Positions 53,739 to 61,454 of a DNA stretch of 64,000 nucleotides are shown here, in pieces. The DNA comes from an uncultured Collinsella sp. (GTDB lineage: Bacteria > Actinomycetota > Coriobacteriia > Coriobacteriales > Coriobacteriaceae), in contig UQIV01000012.1 in NCBI GenBank assembly GCA_900541205.1, positions 1-64,000 on the forward strand, in the 5' to 3' direction. Numbering within the stretch: the stretch's first letter is position 1; each line of letters starts with the position of its first letter. The notes beneath the pieces are model-generated. The model had not been told where the DNA came from and searched no databases. It saw only the letters and a program-made list of their open reading frames with translations. The position numbers and the translations under genes were made by a program.

Positions 53739-55349
53739 TTACAGAAGACTCTCGAACTTCAGAAGACTCTCGAACTTCTCGCGAACCTGCGGGACGGTAA
53801 GGCCGATGATGACCTGGATTGACTGACCTTGGACCACCAAGCCATGCGTACCGATCGCCTTGAAGGAAGCCTCGGGTGCAACGACGCTCTTGTCCTTGAC
53901 GTTAACGCGCAGACGGGTAGCGCAGTTAGTTACATCGATGATGTTATCCGTGCCACCGAGCAGATCGAGGATCTTCTCGGCAAGCACCAAGCGCTCATCA
54001 TCTTTACTCTGGGCGACCGATTTGCCAGCAGCAGCACCGCCCTGCTTTTGCTTGTAGTCGGCCTTGGACTTGAGCTCGACCTCAACATCGTCATCCTCGC
54101 GACCGGGGGTCTTAAAGTCGAACTTGACGATCAGGAAACGGAAGACCACGACCCAAAGGGCGGTAAAGCACAGACCGACAAGGATGGAGATGGCGTACTG
54201 CAGACCGTGTGCGGCCCAAAGGGGCAGCCAGTCCCACGAGAGCATCGAGATGATGCCGCCGTCGAAGATGCCCACGACGCCAAGGAGGTTTTGAGCCATG
54301 CAGCCAAGCGCTCCGAGCACGCAGTGGACGACGAACAGGCCGGGCGCGATGAACAGGAAGGTGAAGTCAAGCGGCTCGGTGATACCGCAAAGCATAGCGG
54401 TAAGGGTGACGGGAATGAGCAGAGCCTTGACGCGCTGCTTGCGCTCGGGTTTGGCGGTCATATAAAACGCAATGGCGACGCCAAGCGAGCCGAAGACCTT
54501 AGTCCAACCAGGGCAGGTATAGGCAGCCCAGGGTGCGGCATCCTTAAGAGCAATGCTCGGATCGGCAGCCAGTTGGGGCAGGATGTTGGCCCAAGCAGCA
54601 AAGATGCCGCCGTTGACCGCCGCGTTGTCGTAATAGAACGGCGTATAGATAAAGTGGTGCAGGCCTGTAGGGATCAGCACGCGCTCGAAGAAAGCAAAGA
54701 CACCCACGCCAAACGTACCGGCGGAAAGGATGAATCCCTGGAAGGCAGAGATAGCAGCCTGAACATGCGGCCACACCAGGCAGGCGATAAGAGCGACCGG
54801 AACCATAACGAAGAAACCGATCATATAGATGAACACGGAGCCCGAGAACACGCCCAGCCACTCAGGAAGTTCGGTGTCGAAGTACTTGTTGTGAAGCATC
54901 GTGGCGATACCTGAAATGATAAGCGCGCCCATGATGCCCATATCAAGCGTTTTGATGCTTGCGATAGTGGCAAGACCAGTACCGCTGCCCGCCTCGACAG
55001 AGTAGTCGACCCCAAAGACAGGGCCCCACTGCCCCAAGATTGTGCTTACAAAGTAGTTGAAGGTAAGGTAGATGGCCAAAGCCTCCATGCAGCAGCGAGC
55101 GTTCTGCTTGTTCGCGAGCGAGATTGGCAACGCTACGCAAAACAGCAACGGCATCTGGTTAAAGAGCGTCCAACCACCCTGGAGCAGCACATTCCAGCAA
55201 TCAAACCAAAGATGACCCGCAGTGGCCATCTCGCCAAAGATCGCCTCGGTGGTAAACAACGTACCCAGGCCGACGACGATTCCGGAAAATGCGAAAAGAA
55301 TTGCAGGCGTGTACATTGCACCGCCGAAACGTTGTATCTTTTGCATCAT
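53739..55349 (-). CDS. PTS alpha-glucoside transporter, IIC-IIB subunit (MalB/GlvC type)
   Basis: A 536-residue permease. About ten helices form the IIC domain (FGGAMYTPAILFAFSGIVVG at the start, then CGITEPLDFTFLFIAPGLF near the active histidine region). After a charged linker (REDDDVEVELKSKADYKQKQ) comes the IIB domain, with the phosphorylated Cys476 in VTNCATRLRVNVKD. No IIA is encoded nearby, so a general or borrowed IIA must supply phosphate. I chose the ATG at 55349 because MMQKIQRFGGAM is where GlvC/MalB proteins begin. The last 12 residues are a six-residue repeat made by an 18-bp tandem duplication just before the stop. Confidence 0.9.
   Translation of the reverse strand: MMQKIQRFGGAMYTPAILFAFSGIVVGLGTLFTTEAIFGEMATAGHLWFDCWNVLLQGGWTLFNQMPLLFCVALPISLANKQNARCCMEALAIYLTFNYFVSTILGQWGPVFGVDYSVEAGSGTGLATIASIKTLDMGIMGALIISGIATMLHNKYFDTELPEWLGVFSGSVFIYMIGFFVMVPVALIACLVWPHVQAAISAFQGFILSAGTFGVGVFAFFERVLIPTGLHHFIYTPFYYDNAAVNGGIFAAWANILPQLAADPSIALKDAAPWAAYTCPGWTKVFGSLGVAIAFYMTAKPERKQRVKALLIPVTLTAMLCGITEPLDFTFLFIAPGLFVVHCVLGALGCMAQNLLGVVGIFDGGIISMLSWDWLPLWAAHGLQYAISILVGLCFTALWVVVFRFLIVKFDFKTPGREDDDVEVELKSKADYKQKQGGAAAGKSVAQSKDDERLVLAEKILDLLGGTDNIIDVTNCATRLRVNVKDKSVVAPEASFKAIGTHGLVVQGQSIQVIIGLTVPQVREKFESLLKFESLL
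53743..53778 (-). repeat. 18-bp tandem duplication at the end of the PTS gene
   Basis: AGAAGACTCTCGAACTTC occurs twice head to tail (53743-53760, 53761-53778). In the protein it doubles the last residues (FESLLK FESLL), leaving the frame and the stop intact. Confidence 0.9.
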
Positions 55350-55495
55350 GACGGGGAATCCCCCTCTCTTCATTCGGAGCGGCTGCGGTTTTGGCTTCAC
55401 TCGAGACCGCAGACGCGCCGTTTGCGTGTACCTCGTGCAATAGGACGGGTGGGCCCGCTTCCCTGACTTCTTGCGCTTCTATTTTTATCATATCA

Positions 55496-55509
55496 CTTAT
55501 CTAGACAAG
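55496..55509. promoter_or_regulatory. Operator O1 for the GntR regulator
   Basis: CTTATCTAGACAAG, a near-palindrome that reads CTTGTCTAGATAAG on the other strand. It overlaps the likely PTS promoter (TATGAT-like -10 on the minus strand). Confidence 0.7.
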
Positions 55510-55626
55510 TTAATACGGTTTCCATGTTCGGTCAGCGGTCGATATTTGACGGTGAACGGTTTATTTCAAAGGTTTTGCCTGTTATTGCCTGTTTGTCTAA
55601 AACTTCTAAAACAAAATATTTATCGA

Positions 55627-55640
55627 CTTGTCTAGATAGG
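55627..55640. promoter_or_regulatory. Operator O2 for the GntR regulator
   Basis: CTTGTCTAGATAGG, matching O1 in 13 of 14 positions on the opposite strand. It ends one base before the -35 of the alcohol dehydrogenase promoter at 55642-55670. Confidence 0.7.
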
Positions 55641-55641
55641 C

Positions 55642-55670
55642 TTGTATAGGGATGTTTGCATACCTATACT
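55642..55670 (+). promoter_or_regulatory. Promoter of the zinc alcohol dehydrogenase gene
   Basis: TTGTAT (55642-55647), 17 bases, TATACT (55665-55670), 36 bases before the ATG. O2 is placed to block it. Confidence 0.65.
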
Positions 55671-55706
55671 TCATTACAACATTCACCGCCACGTTAAGGA
55701 GTCACC

Positions 55707-56732
55707 ATGAAAAGCGCGGTCTTCTATGGAAAGCACGACCTCAGAGTCGAGGAATCGGCAAAGCCGGCCGTGGGCAGGCGCGACGTTCTGATCAACGTCA
55801 AAGCTTGCGGCGTCTGCGGTACCGACGTTCATATCTATGAAGGCGACAAGGGTGCAGCCGACGTTACCCCGCCTACGATCCTTGGTCATGAGTTTGCGGG
55901 CGTTGTCGAGGCCGTAGGCAGCGACGTCACCGACTTTAAACCGGGCGATCGCGTGTGCATTGACCCAAACCATCCCTGCGGCTGCTGCGAACCCTGCCGT
56001 GACGGAATCAACCACTACTGCGAGCATATGACCGGCTACGGCACCACCGTTAACGGCGGCTTTGCGGAGTACTGCTCCGTCGATATGCAGCAAGTCTACA
56101 AGTTGGGCGATCACACCAGCTTTGAGCAGGGTGCTATGACCGAGCCCGTCGCCTGCTGCCTGCACGGCATCGATATGTGCAGCATCAAGCCCGGCAGCAC
56201 AGTTGTCGTTATCGGCGGCGGCATGATCGGCCTGCTCATGATGCAGCTTGCCAAAAACGCCGGCGCCACCAAAGTCGTCTTGCTCGAGCCTGTCGAGGGC
56301 AAACGCGAGGTTGCACTCAAGCTCGGCGCCGATCTGACGATCGACTCCATCCACGAGGACGTCCCGGCCCGCCTGAAGCAGGAGGGCGTCGGCAACGTCG
56401 ATGTCGTTATCGAGTGTGTTGGCAAGCCCGTCACCATCGAGCAGGCCATCCAGATCGCCGGCCACAAGGCTACGGTCATGATGTTCGGCCTCACCAAGCC
56501 CGATGAGACAATCACCGTCAAGCCCTTCGAGGTCTTCCAGAAGGAGCTTGTGCTCACCTCGTCCTACATCAACCCTTATACGCAGCGTCGCGCGCTCGAG
56601 CTCATCGACTCTGGCAGGCTCGACGTATCCTCGATGGTCGCAAAGGTAGCTTCCCTCGATGAACTCGGCGCCATCCTGTCAGACCCGGCCCTGCGTGCCA
56701 TGGGCAAATATATAATCGACCCCAGCAAGTAA
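55707..56732 (+). CDS. Zinc-dependent medium-chain alcohol (polyol) dehydrogenase
   Basis: A 341-residue MDR-family enzyme. The catalytic zinc ligands are Cys37 (ACGVCGTDVH), His in ILGHEFAG and Glu in MTEPVACCLHG; the structural zinc cysteines lie in NHPCGCCEPCRDGINHYC. The NAD site has VVVIGGGMIGLLMMQLA, followed by VVLLEPVEGKR with acid Glu typical of NAD preference. It is divergent from the PTS, next to the GntR gene and under the same operator type. A substrate such as a sugar alcohol derived from the imported glucoside is likely, but its identity is not shown. Confidence 0.9.
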   Translation: MKSAVFYGKHDLRVEESAKPAVGRRDVLINVKACGVCGTDVHIYEGDKGAADVTPPTILGHEFAGVVEAVGSDVTDFKPGDRVCIDPNHPCGCCEPCRDGINHYCEHMTGYGTTVNGGFAEYCSVDMQQVYKLGDHTSFEQGAMTEPVACCLHGIDMCSIKPGSTVVVIGGGMIGLLMMQLAKNAGATKVVLLEPVEGKREVALKLGADLTIDSIHEDVPARLKQEGVGNVDVVIECVGKPVTIEQAIQIAGHKATVMMFGLTKPDETITVKPFEVFQKELVLTSSYINPYTQRRALELIDSGRLDVSSMVAKVASLDELGAILSDPALRAMGKYIIDPSK

Positions 56733-56797
56733 ATCGATTGACACCTGCGCGGGCGGCCCTCATCCGTCGTTCACGCGCCCAGCTCTAGGAGACCGTC

Positions 56798-57553
56798 ATG
56801 GCGCGAGCCATCTTCCAAACTATTTATGACAACGTGAAGCAGTCGATTGACGACGGCACATACGCCTATCAGAGTTATCTGCCTTCGGAGACTGAGCTCA
56901 CGCAGCTGTTTGACTGTTCACGCATGACGGTCCGTCGCGCCATCTCGATGCTTGCGGCAGATGGTTACGTGCTCCCCCAGCAAGGCAAAGGCATGCGCGT
57001 CATTCGCAACATCAGTGACGAGAAGAGTCGTGGTGGCGGCGGACTCGAGACCTTTAAGGAAATCGCGACCAGCCGAGGCTTTGAGCTCAAGACTGTCACC
57101 ACCGTCTTTGAGCTCCTCGTCTGTAGCAAGGCACTCTCCGGGATTACCGGGTTTCCCGAAGGCTGTGAGCTCACACGCGCCAAACGCATTCGTTATGCAG
57201 ACGGACATGCCGTGTGCTCCGACGACTCCTATTACCTAAGCTCACAGGTACCGGGACTGACACCCGAGATTGTCAACGATTCGATTTATCGTTACCTCGA
57301 AGAAGACCTTGGCATTAAGATTGCCACGGGCAAACGCGATGTAACGATTGAGCACCCCACGCCCGAAGATGCGCGCGTGCTCGATCTCGACGACTTTAAC
57401 GCACTCGCCGTTATACGCGGGCAGACCTACAACGCCGACGGCATCCTTATGGAATACACCGAGACAAAACAGGTCCCCGGGTTCTTTTTGCTCCATGAAA
57501 CCGTGACGCGCAACGGTACCGGTCGAACCGGCCACCAAAGCAGCATGAACTAA
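56798..57553 (+). CDS. GntR-family regulator with UTRA domain (TreR-like)
   Basis: A 251-residue regulator. Residues about 8-70 are the GntR winged helix (YQSYLPSETELTQLFDCSRM then TVRRAISMLAADGYVLPQQG), and the C-terminal 150 residues are a UTRA ligand domain (GCELTRAKRIRYADGHAVC, SIYRYLEEDLGIKIATGKRD). The ATG at 56798 follows AGGAG. It ends the plus-strand alcohol dehydrogenase pair. UTRA regulators of this type usually respond to phosphorylated sugars, here probably the imported 6-phospho-alpha-glucoside, and bind sites like O1 and O2. Confidence 0.9.
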   Translation: MARAIFQTIYDNVKQSIDDGTYAYQSYLPSETELTQLFDCSRMTVRRAISMLAADGYVLPQQGKGMRVIRNISDEKSRGGGGLETFKEIATSRGFELKTVTTVFELLVCSKALSGITGFPEGCELTRAKRIRYADGHAVCSDDSYYLSSQVPGLTPEIVNDSIYRYLEEDLGIKIATGKRDVTIEHPTPEDARVLDLDDFNALAVIRGQTYNADGILMEYTETKQVPGFFLLHETVTRNGTGRTGHQSSMN

Positions 57554-57562
57554 CCATTTATT

Positions 57563-57635
57563 AGTTGCGGTGGAATAGTTCCTAGAATGGCCAGCTTAAG
57601 GGCAAAACAGGAACTATTCCACCGCAACTTTTTTG
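57563..57635 (+). terminator. Long hairpin terminator after the GntR gene
   Basis: A perfect 21-bp stem (57563-57583 with 57609-57629) starts with AGTTGCGGTGGAATAGTTCC and is followed by TTTTTT. It is a strong intrinsic terminator for the GntR gene. Confidence 0.85.
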
Positions 57636-57665
57636 GCCGGTGGGGCAGTACCTGTCCCACCGGCC
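57635..57665. terminator. Second hairpin, for the minus-strand ferredoxin gene
   Basis: A perfect 10-bp stem (57635-57644 with 57656-57665, GGCCGGTGGG) follows the first hairpin and lies 20 bases past the stop of the convergent polyferredoxin gene. On the minus strand it is followed by AAAAAAGTT rather than T, so it probably works with the other hairpin. Confidence 0.5.
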
Positions 57666-57684
57666 ATCATTTACGTTCTTTTAG

Positions 57685-58938
57685 CTAGTCTGCGAGCTTC
57701 TCCACCTGATCGAGCATCTTGTCGAGCTTGGCCTTTGCTTCGGCCTTGACCTTCTCAGCTTCTTCATGAGCCTTCGCCTTCTGGGCGGCCTTTTCCTCGG
57801 CCTCGGGATCGACGACCACCAGGTTGGATGCATCATGCTCAACCAACTTAAGCGCATGCTCGGGACACACCTTGACGCAAGCTCCGCAACCTAGGCAATA
57901 CGTGGACTCCAGTGCAAAGCGACCGCTTCCCACCAAATCGCAGGCGAACGTGGGGCATACATTGACGCACTCGCCGCACGACGTGCACTTGTCAAAATCG
58001 CACTCCGGCGTGCTCACCTGCATGTTCTGGGCAAGCTCGGGGTGGTTTTGCAGCGTCGAGAGCACCAGCTGCCGCCCGTGCGTGAGCGAACGGCGACGCT
58101 TGGTCGTCGTGGTGCCGCACATGGTGTTGAGCGTGCGCTCCAGCTGGGTAATCTGATGGCGATGGGCCTTGAGCTTTTGCGTCACCGAGGCCAGCGCCGC
58201 CGTCGCCGGATTGAGCTTGGTCACCGTCAGGCCCGTGGTGCGGGCGATCTTTTCCATGTACTCCTTGCGCTCGTACTCGCGGCGCTTATGGCATTTGAGG
58301 CTCTTGGAGTCGACCTCCAAGCCCATACCCGTGCCGGACCACTCCTCGGCCTTCGCAATCGCCTCGCCCAGAATGTCCTCACCGCCGGTGTTGCGGCATT
58401 TATCGCACACGCCCAACGGCAGGTACACACTCACGTTGGGATAGTCTGCCAGTACCGAGAACCAGGTCTCGGCCGTAATATCGCCCACGCAGGCAACGAC
58501 GACTTCGTTCTCGCGCGGCATGCGCTTAAGGGCACGCGTGCAGGTGACGTAGGCGGTCTCGTGGCTCGTAGCCGCCGAGACAATGTCGTCGTAGACGTTT
58601 TTGGGCGCCAAGCGCGGCGAGATGATTGCCTCGGTCGGACAGGCAGCGGCGCACAGGCCGCACTTGCGACAGGAGTCGAGGATCTCGATGGCGTCTTCCT
58701 CGACCTCGATAGCGTTGACCGGGCACACGTCCATGCACGCGGTGCAGCCGCTCTTTTCGTTTTTGCAGGTCAGGCACGGAATGGTGTTACCGCGCGGACG
58801 CTCCTTGTAGTCGGCAGGATTCCACTGCGGCGCCGACGGATCGAGTGCATCGGTCACACCGCCAAGCGGGTTTTTAAGAAAGTCGAAACCCTTGCTGATC
58901 TCGATAATGTCATCAAACAGATCGTGTTCCTGCGCCAT
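57685..58938 (-). CDS. Polyferredoxin with two paired 4Fe-4S domains
   Basis: A 417-residue soluble protein with no membrane helix. The N-terminal domain holds CLTCKNEKSGCTACMDVCP and CRKCGLCAAACPTEAI, then a central part with TCTRALKRM, ACVGDITAETWF and VCDKCRNTGG. The C-terminal domain has CDFDKCTSCGECVNVCPTFA and CLGCGACVKVCPEHAL. The tail is a Lys/Glu/Ala-rich helix. The central part has a pair of cysteines that could bind another cofactor. The ATG at 58938 follows GGGAGG. It may pass electrons between ferredoxin-linked enzymes, but I do not recognise the full architecture. Confidence 0.8.
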   Translation of the reverse strand: MAQEHDLFDDIIEISKGFDFLKNPLGGVTDALDPSAPQWNPADYKERPRGNTIPCLTCKNEKSGCTACMDVCPVNAIEVEEDAIEILDSCRKCGLCAAACPTEAIISPRLAPKNVYDDIVSAATSHETAYVTCTRALKRMPRENEVVVACVGDITAETWFSVLADYPNVSVYLPLGVCDKCRNTGGEDILGEAIAKAEEWSGTGMGLEVDSKSLKCHKRREYERKEYMEKIARTTGLTVTKLNPATAALASVTQKLKAHRHQITQLERTLNTMCGTTTTKRRRSLTHGRQLVLSTLQNHPELAQNMQVSTPECDFDKCTSCGECVNVCPTFACDLVGSGRFALESTYCLGCGACVKVCPEHALKLVEHDASNLVVVDPEAEEKAAQKAKAHEEAEKVKAEAKAKLDKMLDQVEKLAD

Positions 58939-59089
58939 GCGCGGCCCCTCCCTGAGCAGTGCAAACAAGCAAGAGATAATGATACGCTATCGGCCCACGC
59001 CTCGGGCAAATTACACGCGGAGCATCTTTGCAGCAAATAGCCCATGGCCTATCGCCGTCTCGATTGCACAAGGTCAATCAAGCGCCAAA

Positions 59090-60157
59090 CTATGCCTCGC
59101 ACATGAGCTGCACGAGTTTTTGTTTGGTCACCTTGGCCTGTTCGTTAGCCATATTGCGCTCGTTTCTAAAGACCGCATTTGCAACACCCTGCAGATCGGC
59201 ATCGGAAATCTCGCCAAGACCCAGCTCCTCGAGCGTCGTCGGCAGACCAACGCGCTGGCAAAACTCGAGCACCTGATCAAGCTCGGGCGCACGCTCCAGG
59301 CGCAGCTGCACCACCAGGCCAAATGCCACGGCCTCACCATGCATGGCCTTGCACTCGGGCAGAATCGTCAGGCCGTTGGCGATAGCATGCGCCAACGCCA
59401 AGCCGCCGCTCTCAAAGCCGACGCCCGAGAGCAGAATATTGCACTCGATCAGGCGCTCAACCGCCGGCGATATACGGCCCTTTTTGAGATCGCGCTTGGC
59501 AGCGACGCCGCACTCCATAAGCGTGTCATAGCAGGCACGAGCCGCAACCAAGGCCAAGTGTCCCGGTGCGCCACCGTGCTCGTTGGCGCCGTGCGCCGCG
59601 GCGCACGAACGCGCCTCGAAGTACGTTGCCAGCGCATCGCCCATACCAGCGACCGTCATGCGCAGCGGGGCTGACGCGACCACGTTGGTATCGACCACGA
59701 CCAGGTCTGGATTCTTCTCGAGCATCAGATAGCGGTCGAACGACCCATCCTCGTGATACAGCACCGAAATCGCGCTGCACGGACCGTCCATCGAAGCCGC
59801 CGTGGGGCATACGCACAACGGCAACTCGGTATAAAACGCAACGGCCTTGGCGATATCGAGCATTTTGCCGCCGCCAATACCCACTACCATGTCGCAATAC
59901 TCGGCCTGGGCTTCCTTAGCCATTTCGAAAACGGCCTCTTCCGTACACGGACCGTCATAAATCTTAAAGAACGGCTCGCTTAGATCGTCGTCCAGAAATC
60001 CATCGACGATCTGTCTGCACAGCCGATCCTCGGTGCCCTGGTCAAACAAGACATAGGCAGCGCAGCCCAACCATGACAAATACTTGCCTTGACGCGACAG
60101 TTCGCCCGGCCCCTGAACATACCGGCCGGGACCGCCGTAAACCACAGGAAGCGCCAT
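59090..60157 (-). CDS. Glycerol dehydrogenase-like (GldA family) enzyme, copy 1
   Basis: A 355-residue group III metal-dependent alcohol dehydrogenase. The NAD loop is VVGIGGGKMLDIAKAVAFY. Metal ligands match GldA: Asp in GMGDALATYFEA and two His in LALAHAIANGLTILP and AMHGEAVAFG. It lies after a paralogous gene on the same strand, with hairpins between them. The substrate could be glycerol or another vicinal diol or hydroxyketone. The minus-strand RBS is AAGGGCGG. Confidence 0.85.
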   Translation of the reverse strand: MALPVVYGGPGRYVQGPGELSRQGKYLSWLGCAAYVLFDQGTEDRLCRQIVDGFLDDDLSEPFFKIYDGPCTEEAVFEMAKEAQAEYCDMVVGIGGGKMLDIAKAVAFYTELPLCVCPTAASMDGPCSAISVLYHEDGSFDRYLMLEKNPDLVVVDTNVVASAPLRMTVAGMGDALATYFEARSCAAAHGANEHGGAPGHLALVAARACYDTLMECGVAAKRDLKKGRISPAVERLIECNILLSGVGFESGGLALAHAIANGLTILPECKAMHGEAVAFGLVVQLRLERAPELDQVLEFCQRVGLPTTLEELGLGEISDADLQGVANAVFRNERNMANEQAKVTKQKLVQLMCEA

Positions 60158-60188
60158 ACGAGAATCCGCCCTTCATCAAACAACGATT

Positions 60189-60217
60189 GGTGCAAAGTAA
60201 CCTGACCCCTTTGCACC
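60189..60217. repeat. Hairpin upstream of GldA copy 1
   Basis: GGTGCAAAG (60189-60197) pairs with CTTTGCACC (60209-60217), an 11-base loop between. It resembles in theme the GTGACAAAG...CTTTGTCAC hairpins at 11172 and 13068. Confidence 0.5.
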
Positions 60218-60225
60218 ATAGCAAA

Positions 60226-60258
60226 AAGGGGCAAAGCCATCTGTTGGCTTTGCCCCTT
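60226..60258 (-). terminator. Rho-independent terminator of GldA copy 2
   Basis: A perfect 14-bp stem (AAGGGGCAAAGCCA with 60245-60258) on a five-base loop is followed on the minus strand by TTTTTGC. Confidence 0.8.
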
Positions 60259-60270
60259 CCTTAGCTTGAT

Positions 60271-61371
60271 TTACTCATCCATGAGATAGTAGTGACCCAG
60301 TGCGTCGGCACCCAGAATGGCGTTTGCAACCATCTCGGGCGTCACCTCAAACGGCATGTTGCACATGGTGTCATCGGGTGCGCAGGCGGCCTCGGCAACA
60401 ATCATGGCCTGCTCGCGCGTAAGCTCGGCAACGCCAAGTTCCTTCATCGTGACCGGCAGGCCCAGCTCAATGCAGAAGCCCAAGACTTCCTCGAGTTTCT
60501 CAGTCGGAGCATCCTCGAGTACCAGCTGGACGATAGTGCCAAAGGCGACCTTCTCGCCGTGATACATGCCGTGGCACTCGGGCAGCATCGTCAGGCCATT
60601 GTGGATGGCATGAGCAGCAGCAAGGCCCGAGCTCTCAAAGCCGATGCCGGAGAGCAGCGTGTTTGCCTCGATGATATGCTCGACGGCAGGCGTGAGCGCA
60701 CCCTTCTCCAGCGCGACCTTGGCCTTAACGCCATCGGCCATAAGCGTCTCGTAGCAGAGCTTGGCAAGCGCCAGACCGGCCATGCCGCCCTTGCCGCCAG
60801 CGCAGGTGCCGCCGTCGGCATCGTGCGTTGCCTGGGCCTCGAAATAGGTTGCGAGCGCATCGCCCATGCCGGAAACCGTCAGGCGCACCGGGCTCGCCGC
60901 GATAACCGTCGTATCCATAAGGACAATATTGGGGTTTGCCTTAAGGAAGAGGTACTTGTCGAACTGGCCGTCATCGGTATAAAGCACCGAAAGCGCCGAA
61001 CACGGGGCATCGGTCGAAGCAATGGTGGGGCAAATGATAACCGGGGACTCCAGGTAGTAGGCGACGGCCTTCGCGGTGTCGAGGATCTTGCCGCCACCGA
61101 CGCCGACGACGATATCGCAACCGTTGTCGCGAGCGAGCGCAACCAGGCGATCGACCTCGCCCTTGGAGCACTCGCCGTTAAAATCCTCAAACAGCAGCTC
61201 GGCCTTAGCCTCGGCAAAGCCGCCCTCGATCTTGGCACCGACGCGCTTCTTGCCCGAAGGCGTCACGATGACGAGGGCCTTAGCGCCGAGCGGCTCGACA
61301 TAGGAGCCGAGCTTGGCCAGCTCGTCCGGACCCTGGATGTACTTGCTGGGGCTATTGAAAATTGCAGCCAT
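60271..61371 (-). CDS. gldA: Glycerol dehydrogenase (GldA family), copy 2
   Basis: A 366-residue GldA-type enzyme that oxidises glycerol to dihydroxyacetone with NAD. The NAD loop is VVGVGGGKILDTAKAVAYY. The metal ligands are Asp in GMGDALATYFEAQ and His residues in AAAHAIHNGLTML and MYHGEKVAFGTI. The length and motifs fit classical GldA better than copy 1. The start at 61371 has only a weak ribosome site (GGGATAG). It lies between copy 1 and the iron alcohol dehydrogenase on the same strand. Confidence 0.88.
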   Translation of the reverse strand: MAAIFNSPSKYIQGPDELAKLGSYVEPLGAKALVIVTPSGKKRVGAKIEGGFAEAKAELLFEDFNGECSKGEVDRLVALARDNGCDIVVGVGGGKILDTAKAVAYYLESPVIICPTIASTDAPCSALSVLYTDDGQFDKYLFLKANPNIVLMDTTVIAASPVRLTVSGMGDALATYFEAQATHDADGGTCAGGKGGMAGLALAKLCYETLMADGVKAKVALEKGALTPAVEHIIEANTLLSGIGFESSGLAAAHAIHNGLTMLPECHGMYHGEKVAFGTIVQLVLEDAPTEKLEEVLGFCIELGLPVTMKELGVAELTREQAMIVAEAACAPDDTMCNMPFEVTPEMVANAILGADALGHYYLMDE

Positions 61372-61401
61372 AACTATCCCATTCTCTAAAAGAAAAAAGA
61401 A

Positions 61402-61433
61402 AGGGGCTCCGTACAGATACGTGCGGAGCCCCT
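61402..61433 (-). terminator. Rho-independent terminator of the iron alcohol dehydrogenase gene
   Basis: A 10-bp stem (AGGGGCTCCG with CGGAGCCCCT, 61402-61411 and 61424-61433) is followed on the minus strand by TTCTTTTTTCTTTT. Confidence 0.8.
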
Positions 61434-61454
61434 CGTTACGATAACAAGAGTCGA

